Assembly: GCF_000379945.1 (NCBI RefSeq)
Contig: NZ_KB904152.1
Location: 38,837-102,836, forward strand
DNA length: 64,000 bases
Source of the DNA: Porphyromonas macacae DSM 20710 = JCM 13914
GTDB taxonomy: Bacteria > Bacteroidota > Bacteroidia > Bacteroidales > Porphyromonadaceae
Direction: 5' to 3'
In this document: piece after piece, positions 37,197-46,341 of the stretch
Position numbering within the stretch: position 1 is the first letter of the stretch
Layout of the letters: each line of letters begins with the position of its first letter
Translations under genes and position numbers: made by a program
Notes under the pieces: model-generated
The model's database searches: none
What the model saw: only the letters and a program-made list of their open reading frames with translations
Told to the model about the DNA's origin: nothing

Positions 37197-38627
37197 TCAA
37201 TCGGGAATAATTACAGACTCTTCCATTTTTACAGGCTTCACGATCACTGGAATTTCATTGCCTTCACGCATCACTTCAAACACCAGTTCGTTTTTCTCTG
37301 TCTTATTTATATACGGACGAAAGAAGAAAAGGTAAGCAAATACGGTATTGTATTTTTTCCTATTAAATTCTTTAGCGACGTTTTTATAATAATTGGGGTT
37401 CCAATACCTGCAGTGTGCAAGTCTGTCGCTATTCGTAAACTCACGTCTAAGATCACGATATTGATTCGTGTCGTCAATAAATTTAATATAATCTTCCGAT
37501 AGTCCGCGGGCATTTGTCTTTTTCATGGGAATACCGTTGATTTTCAGAATTCGATCACCTTTTCTCAATCCGGATTTGAAAGCAGGAGAGTCTGACTCTA
37601 CGTCTGCAATAAGACTCAAATCATTTTTATCATAAAGAATGCCGGTGTAATTATACCGGTGAATACCGAACCTGTAAGTGGGAAATTTGGCCGTTCTCAC
37701 AAACGGATACTCGAGCATCATGACAGGCACTGTATACTCGGCATAAGTTTCTACACTCAAAGATTGCGACAAAAGTTCGCGCGCTTCACACTTCCATACG
37801 ATTTGACTCTTATTTTTTGCATTGGCAAATCTTATCCCCAGTTTCATTTCATAAGGAGCGGCAGAGGCAGGTATGCCAAGAGGCAATAGAGGCAGGTCAT
37901 CCATTTGCGCCGTATTGAAATTGTATCGCCAGGAATTACTCGGCATATCAGGTACGGGCAGAATTTGGGTGTTCGGTTTCATCGTATAGTAATTATCGAT
38001 GATGATATCAGGGTTTGAAGTATTTTCACGCATACCCAGGGCAATAAGCCTGTTTGCAATGTGTTTGTTTATTTTCTCATCACGAACTTTATTCTCAGAT
38101 GCAGACTGTGCAAAGGCAAACGTGGAAACATTCAGCAAATCGAAAGACTGATCGATTTGATAAACGAACGGATAGGTCAACCTCCTTTCATTCATATCCT
38201 CCAAACTGTAGAAAGCGAATGCCTCTGCCATTTGACGCTCGGTCAAAGCGCCGGCAGGTTTGCAATCATGCGTCACAATCGTCTCAAAAGCATCATGCCT
38301 TTTATTCTTGATTTTTAATTGATGTGATTTGCCCGTATCCGATAACATATTATTAAGCAATTCATCGGAAAGTTTTACGGTATTTTCACCATCGACTTCC
38401 ATGATAATATCCTGCTCCTTTACTCCGGCTTTTTCTGCGGAGCTGTTAGGCATAATGGAAATAACAACCGGATAGCCTTTTCCCCAGCTTGCCACATGGC
38501 TGCGCTGATACTGCAATCCCAATTTGCATACGGCTTCCGAACTTTGTTTCTTTTGTGCCCGGATCGTACCTGCAATTGTTAAAAGTGCGATTATTACAAA
38601 CAGTAATTTATACGTTTTTCTTTTCAT
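37197..38627 (-). CDS. Exported protein with two PDZ domains
   Basis: 476 residues. A signal peptide (YKLLFVIIALLTIAGTIRAQ) is followed by PDZ-type domains at about 35-110 (VISIMPNSSAEKAGVKEQDIIMEVDG) and 325-385 (IADVESDSPAFKSGLRKGDRILKING). No protease triad is visible, so it is likely a scaffold or peptide-binding protein in the periplasm. Similar Bacteroidota proteins carry the DUF4136-like middle region, with AFAFAQSASENKVRDEKINKHIANRLIALGM at about 152-190. It overlaps cinA by 4 bases. Confidence 0.83.
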   Translation of the reverse strand: MKRKTYKLLFVIIALLTIAGTIRAQKKQSSEAVCKLGLQYQRSHVASWGKGYPVVISIMPNSSAEKAGVKEQDIIMEVDGENTVKLSDELLNNMLSDTGKSHQLKIKNKRHDAFETIVTHDCKPAGALTERQMAEAFAFYSLEDMNERRLTYPFVYQIDQSFDLLNVSTFAFAQSASENKVRDEKINKHIANRLIALGMRENTSNPDIIIDNYYTMKPNTQILPVPDMPSNSWRYNFNTAQMDDLPLLPLGIPASAAPYEMKLGIRFANAKNKSQIVWKCEARELLSQSLSVETYAEYTVPVMMLEYPFVRTAKFPTYRFGIHRYNYTGILYDKNDLSLIADVESDSPAFKSGLRKGDRILKINGIPMKKTNARGLSEDYIKFIDDTNQYRDLRREFTNSDRLAHCRYWNPNYYKNVAKEFNRKKYNTVFAYLFFFRPYINKTEKNELVFEVMREGNEIPVIVKPVKMEESVIIPD

Positions 38628-39136
38628 TGTGCTGATTGTTTAAGTTGATTGCGTATAATTTCAATTAGTTTTCTCAGTATGAATATTGTAGTCTCTTCTA
38701 TAATGTGTTGCCTGCTACCGGTAAAAAACAACCGGTATGTATAGAGTTTTCCGTTAAGATCGATTGTGGAATAAACCGTACCCACAGGATTTACTTCCGT
38801 GCCCCCTGAAGGTCCTGCATAGCCGGTCGTACTGATAGCCACGTCGGTTCTCAACAGCTTAAAAACACCTTTGGCCATTTCTTCCGCAACTTGTGATGAA
38901 ACGGCCGTATATCGTGCCAATGTATCTTCATGTACACCTAAAATACTCTGCTTAACATCTTCGGAATATGAAACGATAGAGCCGGCATAATAACGCGAAG
39001 CCCCGGCAATAGAAGCCAGCGTATTTCCAATCATTCCCCCCGTACAGCTCTCCGCCGTTCCGATCTTAAGACCATACTTCATCAACTGTATGGAAAGCGC
39101 AGTATTCAGAACTTCTATCACTGTTGTTTTCATCAT
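38624..39136 (-). CDS. CinA-family protein (nicotinamide-nucleotide amidase type)
   Basis: 170 residues, the CinA C-terminal domain alone (PncC type). Signatures are GLKIGTAESCTGGMIGN (about 22-38), YYAGSIVSYS (about 53-62) and the closing DVAISTTGYAGPSGGTEVNPVGTV. PncC deamidates nicotinamide mononucleotide in NAD recycling. The gene lies 1 base from tsaD and overlaps the PDZ gene by 4, as one transcript. Confidence 0.9.
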   Translation of the reverse strand: MMKTTVIEVLNTALSIQLMKYGLKIGTAESCTGGMIGNTLASIAGASRYYAGSIVSYSEDVKQSILGVHEDTLARYTAVSSQVAEEMAKGVFKLLRTDVAISTTGYAGPSGGTEVNPVGTVYSTIDLNGKLYTYRLFFTGSRQHIIEETTIFILRKLIEIIRNQLKQSAQ

Positions 39137-39137
39137 A

Positions 39138-40172
39138 CTACACTATAACCCGGGCGAAAGGAACAGCCTCTAAAGAGCAAAAATCGTTATTCAAATACTT
39201 ATAATATCCACTCATGGCAACCATGGCAGCATTATCTGTCGTATAGGCAAATTTAGGAATATAAACATGCCATTTATAACGCCGTGCATAGTCCAGAAAA
39301 GCATCTCTCAAGCCGGTATTTGCCGATACTCCTCCGGCTACAGCCACATGATTGATTTTCAAATCTTTTGCTGCTTTTTGCAGTTTTTTCATCAGAATAT
39401 CGATTACGGTATACTGAAGTGATGCTGCCAGATCTTCTTTGTTTTTTTCCACAAAATCCGGATCTTCTTTCAACGCATCGCGCAAGGTGTATAGAAAAGA
39501 TGTTTTCAGACCGCTAAAGCTGTAATCGTATCCCGGCACATGAGGTCTTGCAAAATCGAAAGCATACGGGTTACCCGCATTGGCCAGTTTGTTGATAACA
39601 GGCCCTCCGGGGTATCCCAATCCCATTACCTTGGCACATTTGTCAAAAGCCTCACCGGCTGCATCATCGATGGTTTGCCCGATCATTTCCATTTCATAAG
39701 GCGATTTTATCAGCAGTATCTGAGAATTGCCACCTGAAACTAAAAGGCATAGAAAAGGGAATTCGGGAGAGCGGTGCTCCTCACCCTCTTCTTCTATAAA
39801 ATGCGCCAGAACATGTGCCTGCAAATGGTTGACCTCGATTAAAGGAATATTAAGAGACGTAGCCAGCCCCTTCGCGAAACTCGTACCTACCAGCAGAGAA
39901 CCTAAAAGTCCGGGACCACGTGTAAAGGCTATGGCATCGATATCGTTCTTCGTAAGATTAGCCCGTTTTATAGCTTCGCTGACAACGGGAATGATATTTT
40001 GTTGATGGGCGCGTGACGCCAATTCTGGTACCACCCCTCCGTACGCATTGTGTACGGCCTGACTTGCCGTTACATTACTTAATAGCGTATGCCCTTTGAG
40101 CACAGCAGCACTGGTATCGTCACAGCTGCTTTCTATGCCCAATATGATAACATTGTTATGATCTACTGTCAT
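39138..40172 (-). CDS. tsaD: tRNA N6-threonylcarbamoyladenosine synthesis protein TsaD
   Basis: 344 residues of the ASKHA family. It transfers threonylcarbamoyl to A37 of ANN-decoding tRNAs with TsaB and TsaE. The metal-binding pair is His116 and His120 in EVNHLQAHVLAH. The nucleotide site includes GIESSCDDTSAAV (12-24) and LLVSGGNSQIL. It is the promoter-proximal gene of tsaD-cinA-PDZ-cvfB on the minus strand. Confidence 0.97.
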   Translation of the reverse strand: MTVDHNNVIILGIESSCDDTSAAVLKGHTLLSNVTASQAVHNAYGGVVPELASRAHQQNIIPVVSEAIKRANLTKNDIDAIAFTRGPGLLGSLLVGTSFAKGLATSLNIPLIEVNHLQAHVLAHFIEEEGEEHRSPEFPFLCLLVSGGNSQILLIKSPYEMEMIGQTIDDAAGEAFDKCAKVMGLGYPGGPVINKLANAGNPYAFDFARPHVPGYDYSFSGLKTSFLYTLRDALKEDPDFVEKNKEDLAASLQYTVIDILMKKLQKAAKDLKINHVAVAGGVSANTGLRDAFLDYARRYKWHVYIPKFAYTTDNAAMVAMSGYYKYLNNDFCSLEAVPFARVIV

Positions 40173-40242
40173 TGATTCTTTGATTATTTAGCAAATTAAC
40201 GAAATAATCGCACTTAAACCAACTGCATCGTTGCAGGTGATC

Positions 40243-40395
40243 GGGCTGTCTCAAAATTCATTTTTGGCACAGCCCCTTTCAGGTACGTCAGAATGTGTAA
40301 AGTACAAGGCGCTAAGATGGAGGTTCAAAGGTGCGTACTGTGAAACATGGCCGAAGACGAATATCGCAAGCGACACTGCAATTTGCGCATGATGA
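40243..40395 (+). repeat. R2 dispersed repeat, copy 2
   Basis: About 153 bp, same order as copy 1: hairpin head GGGCTGTCTCAAAATTC / TTTTTGGCACAGCCC, then GTACGTCAGAATGTGTAAAG, a divergent middle (GCGTACTGTGAAACATGGCC), and GCATGATGA. It lies 157 bases before repeat R1 copy C in the same gap. Confidence 0.85.
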
Positions 40396-40552
40396 ACACC
40401 GTCAATAGTAATCCGAACTTTTACATAAGGATAAATAAGACAGGAAACGCAAGCTTGAAACCGAAAAGAAAATCATGCTAAAACATAAGCAATTGAAAAT
40501 AAAACTGTTATACCAATCAAAAGAAAGGATTTCAAAAATCGGTGGAAAAGTA

Positions 40553-40642
40553 AAAATTCTCTGCCTGACGGTTTTTTATCCAAGTTAACTTGGATTTTTT
40601 TTCTTTGCCTGAAGAATTTTCAACCGTCAGGCAGAGAATTTT
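40553..40642. repeat. R1 intergenic palindromic repeat, copy C (perfect ends)
   Basis: 90 bp. The left end AAAATTCTCTGCCTGACGG (40553-40571) and right end CCGTCAGGCAGAGAATTTT (40624-40642) are perfect inverted repeats of 19 bases. The centre is the perfect palindrome ATCCAAGTTAACTTGGAT (40578-40595). It is the most symmetrical copy. Confidence 0.9.
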
Positions 40643-40831
40643 CGTGCAATGCCCGATATAAAAATAAATTTGTTAAAACCATTCGTTACAGCACATTGCA
40701 AAAAGAATCAAACAGACTCAATTTTACAATTACAATAGTTTTTTTGAATTTATGAAAATCGGACAGAGACAATAGCTCCCGAACTTTGTTCGATATAATA
40801 ATAGAATTAAAAGAGATGCACATTTATTCTA

Positions 40832-40865
40832 TTTGTGTGCAATTCCAATCCTTTGCTTATATTTG
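40832..40865 (+). promoter_or_regulatory. Promoter of the etfB-etfA-acd operon
   Basis: TTTG (40832-40835), a 22-base spacer and TATATTTG (40858-40865) match the Bacteroidota promoter, about 60 bases upstream of the etfB ATG. Confidence 0.6.
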
Positions 40866-40924
40866 CACTACTTAGTAATATTGTATTGCTAACTTTTAAG
40901 TGGCAAAATTAAAACTTGAATTAT

Positions 40925-41803
40925 ATGAATTTTAAGATCGTTGTATTGGCAAAGCAAGTGCCGGACACTCGCAATGTTGGCAAGGATGCAATGAAAGCGG
41001 ACGGAACGGTCAACCGCGCAGTTCTTCCCGCTATTTTTAATCCTGAAGACTTGAATGCTTTAGAGCAGGCTTTGAGAATTAAAGACCAAAATCCGGGAAG
41101 TACCGTCACTTTGTTGACAATGGGTCCGGGACGTGCTGCAGATATTATCCGCGAAGGTCTTTTCAGAGGGGCCGACTCCGGATATTTATTAACAGACAGA
41201 GCTTTTGCCGGAGCAGACACTTTGGCAACCTCGTATGCCTTGTCCATGGCTATACGTAAGATCGGTAATTATGACATTATTATAGGGGGCCGCCAGGCTA
41301 TCGATGGAGATACGGCACAAGTTGGTCCTCAGGTGGCACAAAAACTGGGTATCCCGCAAATTACGTATGCAGAAGAAATACTCAGTATCGCCGATGATAA
41401 AAAAGTTCGGGTAAGGAGACACATAGACGGAGGAGTTGAAACGGTGGAATGCCCTCTTCCTGCCGTTATAACCGTTAACAACTCGGCTGCACCCTGCAGA
41501 CCGCGTGTGGCAAAGTTGATTCAAAAATATAAATATGCACTCACCCCTTCTGAGAAGAAAGAACAGCAAGAACTGAAATATCCTTCATTGTATGAGCAGC
41601 GGCCTTATCTCAATTTGGAAGAATGGAGCGTTGCCGATGTCAATGCCGATGTGGAACAGTGCGGTCTTTCCGGATCGCCCACAAAGGTTAAAACGGTACA
41701 AAATATCGTATTCCAGGCAAAAGAGAGTAAAACCCTGACAGGCTTGGACAGCGATATCGAAGGGTTGATGAAAGAATTGATTCAAAATCATACTATAGGC
41801 TAA
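40925..41803 (+). CDS. etfB: Electron transfer flavoprotein, beta subunit
   Basis: 292 residues from the ATG at 40925; the frame also has a TTG at 40916 but the ATG is preferred. The N-terminus VVLAKQVPDTRNVGKDAM and the AMP-binding region IIGGRQAIDGDTAQVGPQVAQKLGIPQITYAEE are standard. It pairs with EtfA to carry electrons from acyl-CoA dehydrogenase. It is somewhat longer than the human type (about 255 residues), typical of anaerobes that may bifurcate electrons. Confidence 0.96.
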   Translation: MNFKIVVLAKQVPDTRNVGKDAMKADGTVNRAVLPAIFNPEDLNALEQALRIKDQNPGSTVTLLTMGPGRAADIIREGLFRGADSGYLLTDRAFAGADTLATSYALSMAIRKIGNYDIIIGGRQAIDGDTAQVGPQVAQKLGIPQITYAEEILSIADDKKVRVRRHIDGGVETVECPLPAVITVNNSAAPCRPRVAKLIQKYKYALTPSEKKEQQELKYPSLYEQRPYLNLEEWSVADVNADVEQCGLSGSPTKVKTVQNIVFQAKESKTLTGLDSDIEGLMKELIQNHTIG

Positions 41804-41826
41804 GCCCATAAATACAGAAAACTTAG

Positions 41827-42846
41827 ATGAATAACTTATTTGTATATTGCGAGTTCCACGAAGGTGTGATAGCCGAAGTAAGTTTGGAACTTCTTACCAA
41901 AGGTCGCTCTTTGGCCAATCAGTTGGGCTGCAAATTGGAAGCAATCGTAGCCGGAAACAATCTGGACGGAATAGAAAAACAGATTTTACCCTACGGCGTG
42001 GATCACGTTCACCTTTTCGATGACGCCCGCTTGTATCCTTATACATCTCTACCCCACACAGCTATTTTAGAGAAACTGTTTACACAAGAGAAGCCTCAGA
42101 TCTGCCTGATGGGGGCTACCGTTATCGGTCGTGATCTGGGTCCTCGTGTTTCCTCGACCCTTATCAGCGGTCTGACAGCTGACTGTACATCTCTTGAAAT
42201 CGGAGATTTCGACGAAAAGAAAGACGGAGTCGTTTACAAAAACCTGCTCTATCAGATCAGACCGGCATTCGGGGGAAATATCGTAGCAACGATTGTGAAC
42301 CCCAAAAACCGCCCGCAGATGGCTACGGTGCGCCAGGGTGTCATGAAGAAAGAAGTTTATGACCCGAACTATCAGGGAATCGTAACGAAACACAATGTCA
42401 ATGATTTTGTTTCAGATAAGGATTTTGTGGTAAAAGTTCTCGATCGCCATGTGGAAACGGCAAAAAATCATTTGGCAGAGGCTCCTATTATCGTTGCAGG
42501 AGGATACGGTGTAGGTTCTAAAGAAAATTTCGATCTTCTTTTCGATCTGGCCAAAGTTCTTAATGCTGAAGTGGGTGCAAGCCGTGCGGCTGTAGATGCC
42601 GGGTTTGCCTCTCATGACAGACAAATCGGACAAACGGGACTCACCGTAAGGCCGAAACTGTATATAGCATGCGGCATTTCAGGACAGATACAACACGTAT
42701 CGGGTATGCAGGACAGCGGTATCATCATCTCTATCAATAATGATCCCGAAGCTCCGATCAATGCCATAGCCGACTATGTTATCCGGGGGAACATCGAAGA
42801 CGTCGTTCCCAAGATGATTAAATATTATAAACAAAACTCCAAGTAA
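41827..42846 (+). CDS. etfA: Electron transfer flavoprotein, alpha subunit
   Basis: 339 residues. It binds FAD at the C-terminal segment GASRAAVDAGFASHDRQIGQ, followed by LYIACGISGQIQHVSGMQDS and INNDPEAPINAIADYVIRGN. The N-terminal 190 residues form the alpha/beta domain of electron transfer flavoproteins. It starts 23 bases after etfB and ends 4 bases before the acyl-CoA dehydrogenase. Confidence 0.97.
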   Translation: MNNLFVYCEFHEGVIAEVSLELLTKGRSLANQLGCKLEAIVAGNNLDGIEKQILPYGVDHVHLFDDARLYPYTSLPHTAILEKLFTQEKPQICLMGATVIGRDLGPRVSSTLISGLTADCTSLEIGDFDEKKDGVVYKNLLYQIRPAFGGNIVATIVNPKNRPQMATVRQGVMKKEVYDPNYQGIVTKHNVNDFVSDKDFVVKVLDRHVETAKNHLAEAPIIVAGGYGVGSKENFDLLFDLAKVLNAEVGASRAAVDAGFASHDRQIGQTGLTVRPKLYIACGISGQIQHVSGMQDSGIIISINNDPEAPINAIADYVIRGNIEDVVPKMIKYYKQNSK

Positions 42847-42850
42847 AATC

Positions 42851-44557
42851 ATGGCAAATTTCTATACAGACACTCCGGAATTGCGGTTTCATTTGAATGA
42901 TCCGCTCATGAAACGTATTGTTGAGCTCAAAGAGCGCAACTTTGCGGATAAAGATCAATACGATTATGCTCCAGTGGACTTTGAGGATGCCATGGATAGC
43001 TATGAGAGAGTTTTGCAGGAGGTGGGAGACATTTGCGCCAATATTATTGCCCCGAATGCAGAACAGGTAGATTTGGACGGTTGCCACGTAGAAAACAAAC
43101 GTGCCGTTTTGCCTAAGGGTACTATCGAAAATCTGGAAGCCACAAAAAAAGCCGGGCTTAACGGTATCTCTATGCCACGCCGTCTGGGTGGTTTGAATTT
43201 TCCTATCGTTCCCTATATGATGGCGGCAGATATTGTCAGCAGAAGCGATGCCGGCTTCGAAAATTTATGGGGCTTGCAAGATTGTGCCGAAACGATTTAT
43301 GAATTCGGTTCCGAAGAGCAAAAACAAAAATACATCACTCGTGCCTGCAATGGGGATACAATGTCTATGGACTTGACAGAACCGGATGCCGGTTCGGACC
43401 TGCAAGCCGTAATGCTCAAAGCGACTTATAACGAGGAAGAAGATTGCTGGTATCTCAACGGAGTTAAACGTTTTATTACCAATGGAGATTCCGATATACA
43501 CCTTGTTTTGGCTCGTTCGGAAGAAGGTACTCACGATGGTCGCGGTTTATCTATGTTTATTTACGACAAGCGCAACGGTGGCGTGGATGTAAGACGCATC
43601 GAAAATAAAATGGGTATCAAAGGCGTGCCGGCCTGTGAGTTGACATTCAAAAATGCCAAAGCGGAATTGGTGGGTAGCCGTAAACTGGGTCTCATCAAAT
43701 ACGTCATGGCCCTGATGAATGGGGCACGTTTGGGTATTTCTGCTCAAAGTGTAGGTATCTCTCAGGCTGCTTATAATGAGGCGCTCAGCTATGCCCGTGA
43801 GCGCAGACAGTTCGGCAAAGCCATTATCGATATTCCTGCCGTGGCCGAAATGCTTACTAACATCAAAACAAAACTGGATGCTTCTCGTGCTTTGCTATAT
43901 GAAACTTCACGTTATGTGGATATGTATAAAGTTTTGGACGATATAGCTAAAGAACGTAAACTGACACCGGAAGAACGTGCCGAGAACAAGAAATATGCAA
44001 AATGGGCGGACAGCTTCACCCCTCTGGCTAAAGGTATCGGCAGCGAGTTTGCCAATCAAAATGTATATGATTGCGTGCAGGTGCATGGCGGCTCCGGCTT
44101 TATGAAAGATTACGCATGCGAAAGATTGCACCGCGATGTTCGTATCACTTCCATCTACGAAGGAACAACTCAATTGCAAGTGGTTGCTGCCATCAGATAT
44201 GTTACGAACGGTACTTATCTGGAGATTATGAAAGAGATGGAGCAGAACGAGGTTAAGCCCGAAATGCAAAATCTGATGGTCCGTTTGCGTAAACTGGCAG
44301 AAAGATATGCTTTGGCCGTAACTCAAATTACAGAAAAGAAAGATCAGGAATTGCTGGACTTCATGTCGCGTAGACTGGTTGAAATGGCTGCATATACATT
44401 AATGGGACATCTATTGGTTCGTGATGGATCTCGTGACAGTATGTTCGATAAATCGGCCAATGTTTTTATTCGGTATGCCGAAGGGGAATTTGACAAACAT
44501 ATCGGTTTTATCGAACAGTTTAACGATGAAGATATGGCATATTATCGCCACAACTGA
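42851..44557 (+). CDS. Acyl-CoA dehydrogenase with C-terminal extension
   Basis: 568 residues, longer than the usual 380. The core has the FAD/substrate blocks MSMDLTEPDAGSDLQAV (about 176-192), FITNGDSDIHLVLAR, YARERRQFGKAIIDIPAVAEML and HGGSGFMKDYACERLHRDVRI. The catalytic base is probably Glu437 in SIYEGTTQLQ. About 120 further residues follow, as in ACAD families with C-terminal DUF domains. The etfBA context points to short-chain acyl-CoA (for example crotonyl/butyryl-CoA) oxidoreduction; the chain length is inferred. Confidence 0.93.
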   Translation: MANFYTDTPELRFHLNDPLMKRIVELKERNFADKDQYDYAPVDFEDAMDSYERVLQEVGDICANIIAPNAEQVDLDGCHVENKRAVLPKGTIENLEATKKAGLNGISMPRRLGGLNFPIVPYMMAADIVSRSDAGFENLWGLQDCAETIYEFGSEEQKQKYITRACNGDTMSMDLTEPDAGSDLQAVMLKATYNEEEDCWYLNGVKRFITNGDSDIHLVLARSEEGTHDGRGLSMFIYDKRNGGVDVRRIENKMGIKGVPACELTFKNAKAELVGSRKLGLIKYVMALMNGARLGISAQSVGISQAAYNEALSYARERRQFGKAIIDIPAVAEMLTNIKTKLDASRALLYETSRYVDMYKVLDDIAKERKLTPEERAENKKYAKWADSFTPLAKGIGSEFANQNVYDCVQVHGGSGFMKDYACERLHRDVRITSIYEGTTQLQVVAAIRYVTNGTYLEIMKEMEQNEVKPEMQNLMVRLRKLAERYALAVTQITEKKDQELLDFMSRRLVEMAAYTLMGHLLVRDGSRDSMFDKSANVFIRYAEGEFDKHIGFIEQFNDEDMAYYRHN

Positions 44558-44571
44558 TTGATACCGTAATC

Positions 44572-44610
44572 AAAAAAGCCTCGGGTAGTTTATTTACTCG
44601 AGGCTTTTTT
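44572..44610 (+). terminator. Rho-independent terminator of the etf operon
   Basis: Strong hairpin: AAAAAAGCCTCGGG / CTCGAGGCTTTTTT with a short loop and a T run, 15 bases after the acd stop. Confidence 0.92.
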
Positions 44611-44904
44611 ATGCTTCTAAGTCGATATTGTGTATCTTTACAAAAGAGCTTGTGAGCGGCCTGTATAAAACTTGAATGATCAAAGACTTTTTCTTTGTTC
44701 TCTGTTTGTTTCCCGGGCCGGTCATTATCATATATGTATCTCTCAAAAATAACGAAAAGAGATACGGTAAAAAGGTTGAAACAAACTCTATAAAACTCAG
44801 GAAATGTTTACCGGAAAAACGATTTGAACCGAGTTTTTCACGATAGCATTTCGATATTTAACAGGTTTCGTTTTCAAACGATAAAAACAATTAACGGTAC
44901 AAAT
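44611..44904. other. Leader of the TPR/PD40 gene
   Basis: No gene or known RNA. A perfect 8-base inverted repeat GTATCTCT (44736-44743) / AGAGATAC (44758-44765) could be a regulator site or a leader hairpin. Confidence 0.3.
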
Positions 44905-46341
44905 ATGTATTTAAGAGCCAACCCCGCACTCTTTATTATTCTGCTTGTTGGAATTTCTTTTCTGTTTTCCGGTTCTTTTCGGATACAAGCCCAAGAGCAA
45001 AAAACAGAGACTGCTATAAATGAAATGATCGAACAGCACAGATATCAGGAAGCTATACAAAAGTTATCCGGAAAACCTGCAGATAAAAACACCAAGTATT
45101 TGTTAGGTTCGCTTCATCTTAAAATGGGAAATCTGTCCGAAGCTATTCCTTTTTTAGAAGAAACAGCACCGAGAATGGGGGAAAAAGGGGCATTGGAATT
45201 AGCCAAAGCTTATTACCTGTCTTATCAGTTTGATAAGAGTGAAGAGCAGCTGAAAAAATACTTCAAACTGCTGAGACGGAAATCTCAACCTGCTGAAGAA
45301 GCGAAAGCATTGGGAAAAAGGCTTCAACTGGCTACCAAGTTTTTGGATAATACGGAACGTATCACTGTGGTCGACAGTACAGTTGTTCCTAAAAAATATT
45401 TTATAAATAACATCTCCTTTCATAAGGGAGATGGCAGTCTGGCCATTCAAAATAAAGAAGATAAACCGATTTTTACCTCACGGTTTGTAAACGGACACAA
45501 CAGCTATGCCCTTTTTGCGGCCAATGATGGAGACAGTATTACAAGCAATCAGAATATTTACCGGCAAAGCTTTATAGGCAACGAATGGTCTGAACCGCAG
45601 GCAATAGATGCTCTGAATACGGCAGAGAATGAAAACTTTCCTATACTTAAACAGGATGGCCTTACACTTATTTTTGCCCGTGAAAGTACGGAGGGATTGG
45701 GCGGTTATGACCTTTATATGACAAGGCGCAATCTAAATGATGAATCTTTTCTTAGTCCGACATTGATGGGAATGCCGTATAATTCGCCTTATAACGATTA
45801 TTTACTGGCGTACGATGAGGTGAAAAACAGGGGAACACTGGTGAGTGATCGTTTCTGTCATCCCGACAGTGTTTGCATCTATACTTTTATTCCTAATGAA
45901 AGCAACACTCCCATCGCCACAGACAATAGAGACATTAAAAGACTATGGGCTTCATGGCTATCGATTGCTGCCACTCAAGAAGCGGGAGAAATGAAATATA
46001 ACGAAACAAACGAAAAGAAAAAGGATAAGGAAGATTTCTCGTTTGTTTTAGGTCAGGGCAAAACATATACCCAATGGTCGGATTTCAAAAGTTCGAAAGC
46101 AAAAAATCTATTCAAACAGCTACAGGAGCTAAATGAACATAAAGATTTGATTTCATCGAATCTGGATTTTCTGAGAACCGAATACAACAATGCACCGGCC
46201 GCTAAAAAAGAGACCATGCGTTCGAATATACTGCAACGGGAAATACAATTGGATAAAATAAGAGTTCAATACGATCTGCTACTGAAAGAAATACGAAACA
46301 CTGAATTGTCAAACGATAATAATGAAAAAAACAATGAATAA
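44905..46341 (+). CDS. Exported TPR / PD40-repeat protein
   Basis: 478 residues from the ATG at 44905; the TTG-initiated frame from 44824 lacks a leader-like start. A signal peptide (ALFIILLVGISFLFSGSF) is followed by TPR-like helices (about 40-145: YQEAIQKLSGKPADKNTKYLLGSLHLKMGNLSEAIPFLEE) and a WD40-like PD40 beta region (about 210-340, with NFPILKQDGLTLIFARES and GGYDLYMTRR). The C-terminus has a coiled coil (410-475). It resembles the OmpA-linked PD40 proteins of Bacteroidota but lacks the OmpA domain. The next gene overlaps its end. Confidence 0.82.
   Translation: MYLRANPALFIILLVGISFLFSGSFRIQAQEQKTETAINEMIEQHRYQEAIQKLSGKPADKNTKYLLGSLHLKMGNLSEAIPFLEETAPRMGEKGALELAKAYYLSYQFDKSEEQLKKYFKLLRRKSQPAEEAKALGKRLQLATKFLDNTERITVVDSTVVPKKYFINNISFHKGDGSLAIQNKEDKPIFTSRFVNGHNSYALFAANDGDSITSNQNIYRQSFIGNEWSEPQAIDALNTAENENFPILKQDGLTLIFARESTEGLGGYDLYMTRRNLNDESFLSPTLMGMPYNSPYNDYLLAYDEVKNRGTLVSDRFCHPDSVCIYTFIPNESNTPIATDNRDIKRLWASWLSIAATQEAGEMKYNETNEKKKDKEDFSFVLGQGKTYTQWSDFKSSKAKNLFKQLQELNEHKDLISSNLDFLRTEYNNAPAAKKETMRSNILQREIQLDKIRVQYDLLLKEIRNTELSNDNNEKNNE

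Larger units (their letters stand above)
40173..40924. other. 752-base gap between the divergent tsaD and etfB
   Basis: Contains R2 copy 2, R1 copy C and the etfB promoter. The remaining part, about 40643-40830, is AT-rich with no frame or structure that I can name. Confidence 0.6.
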
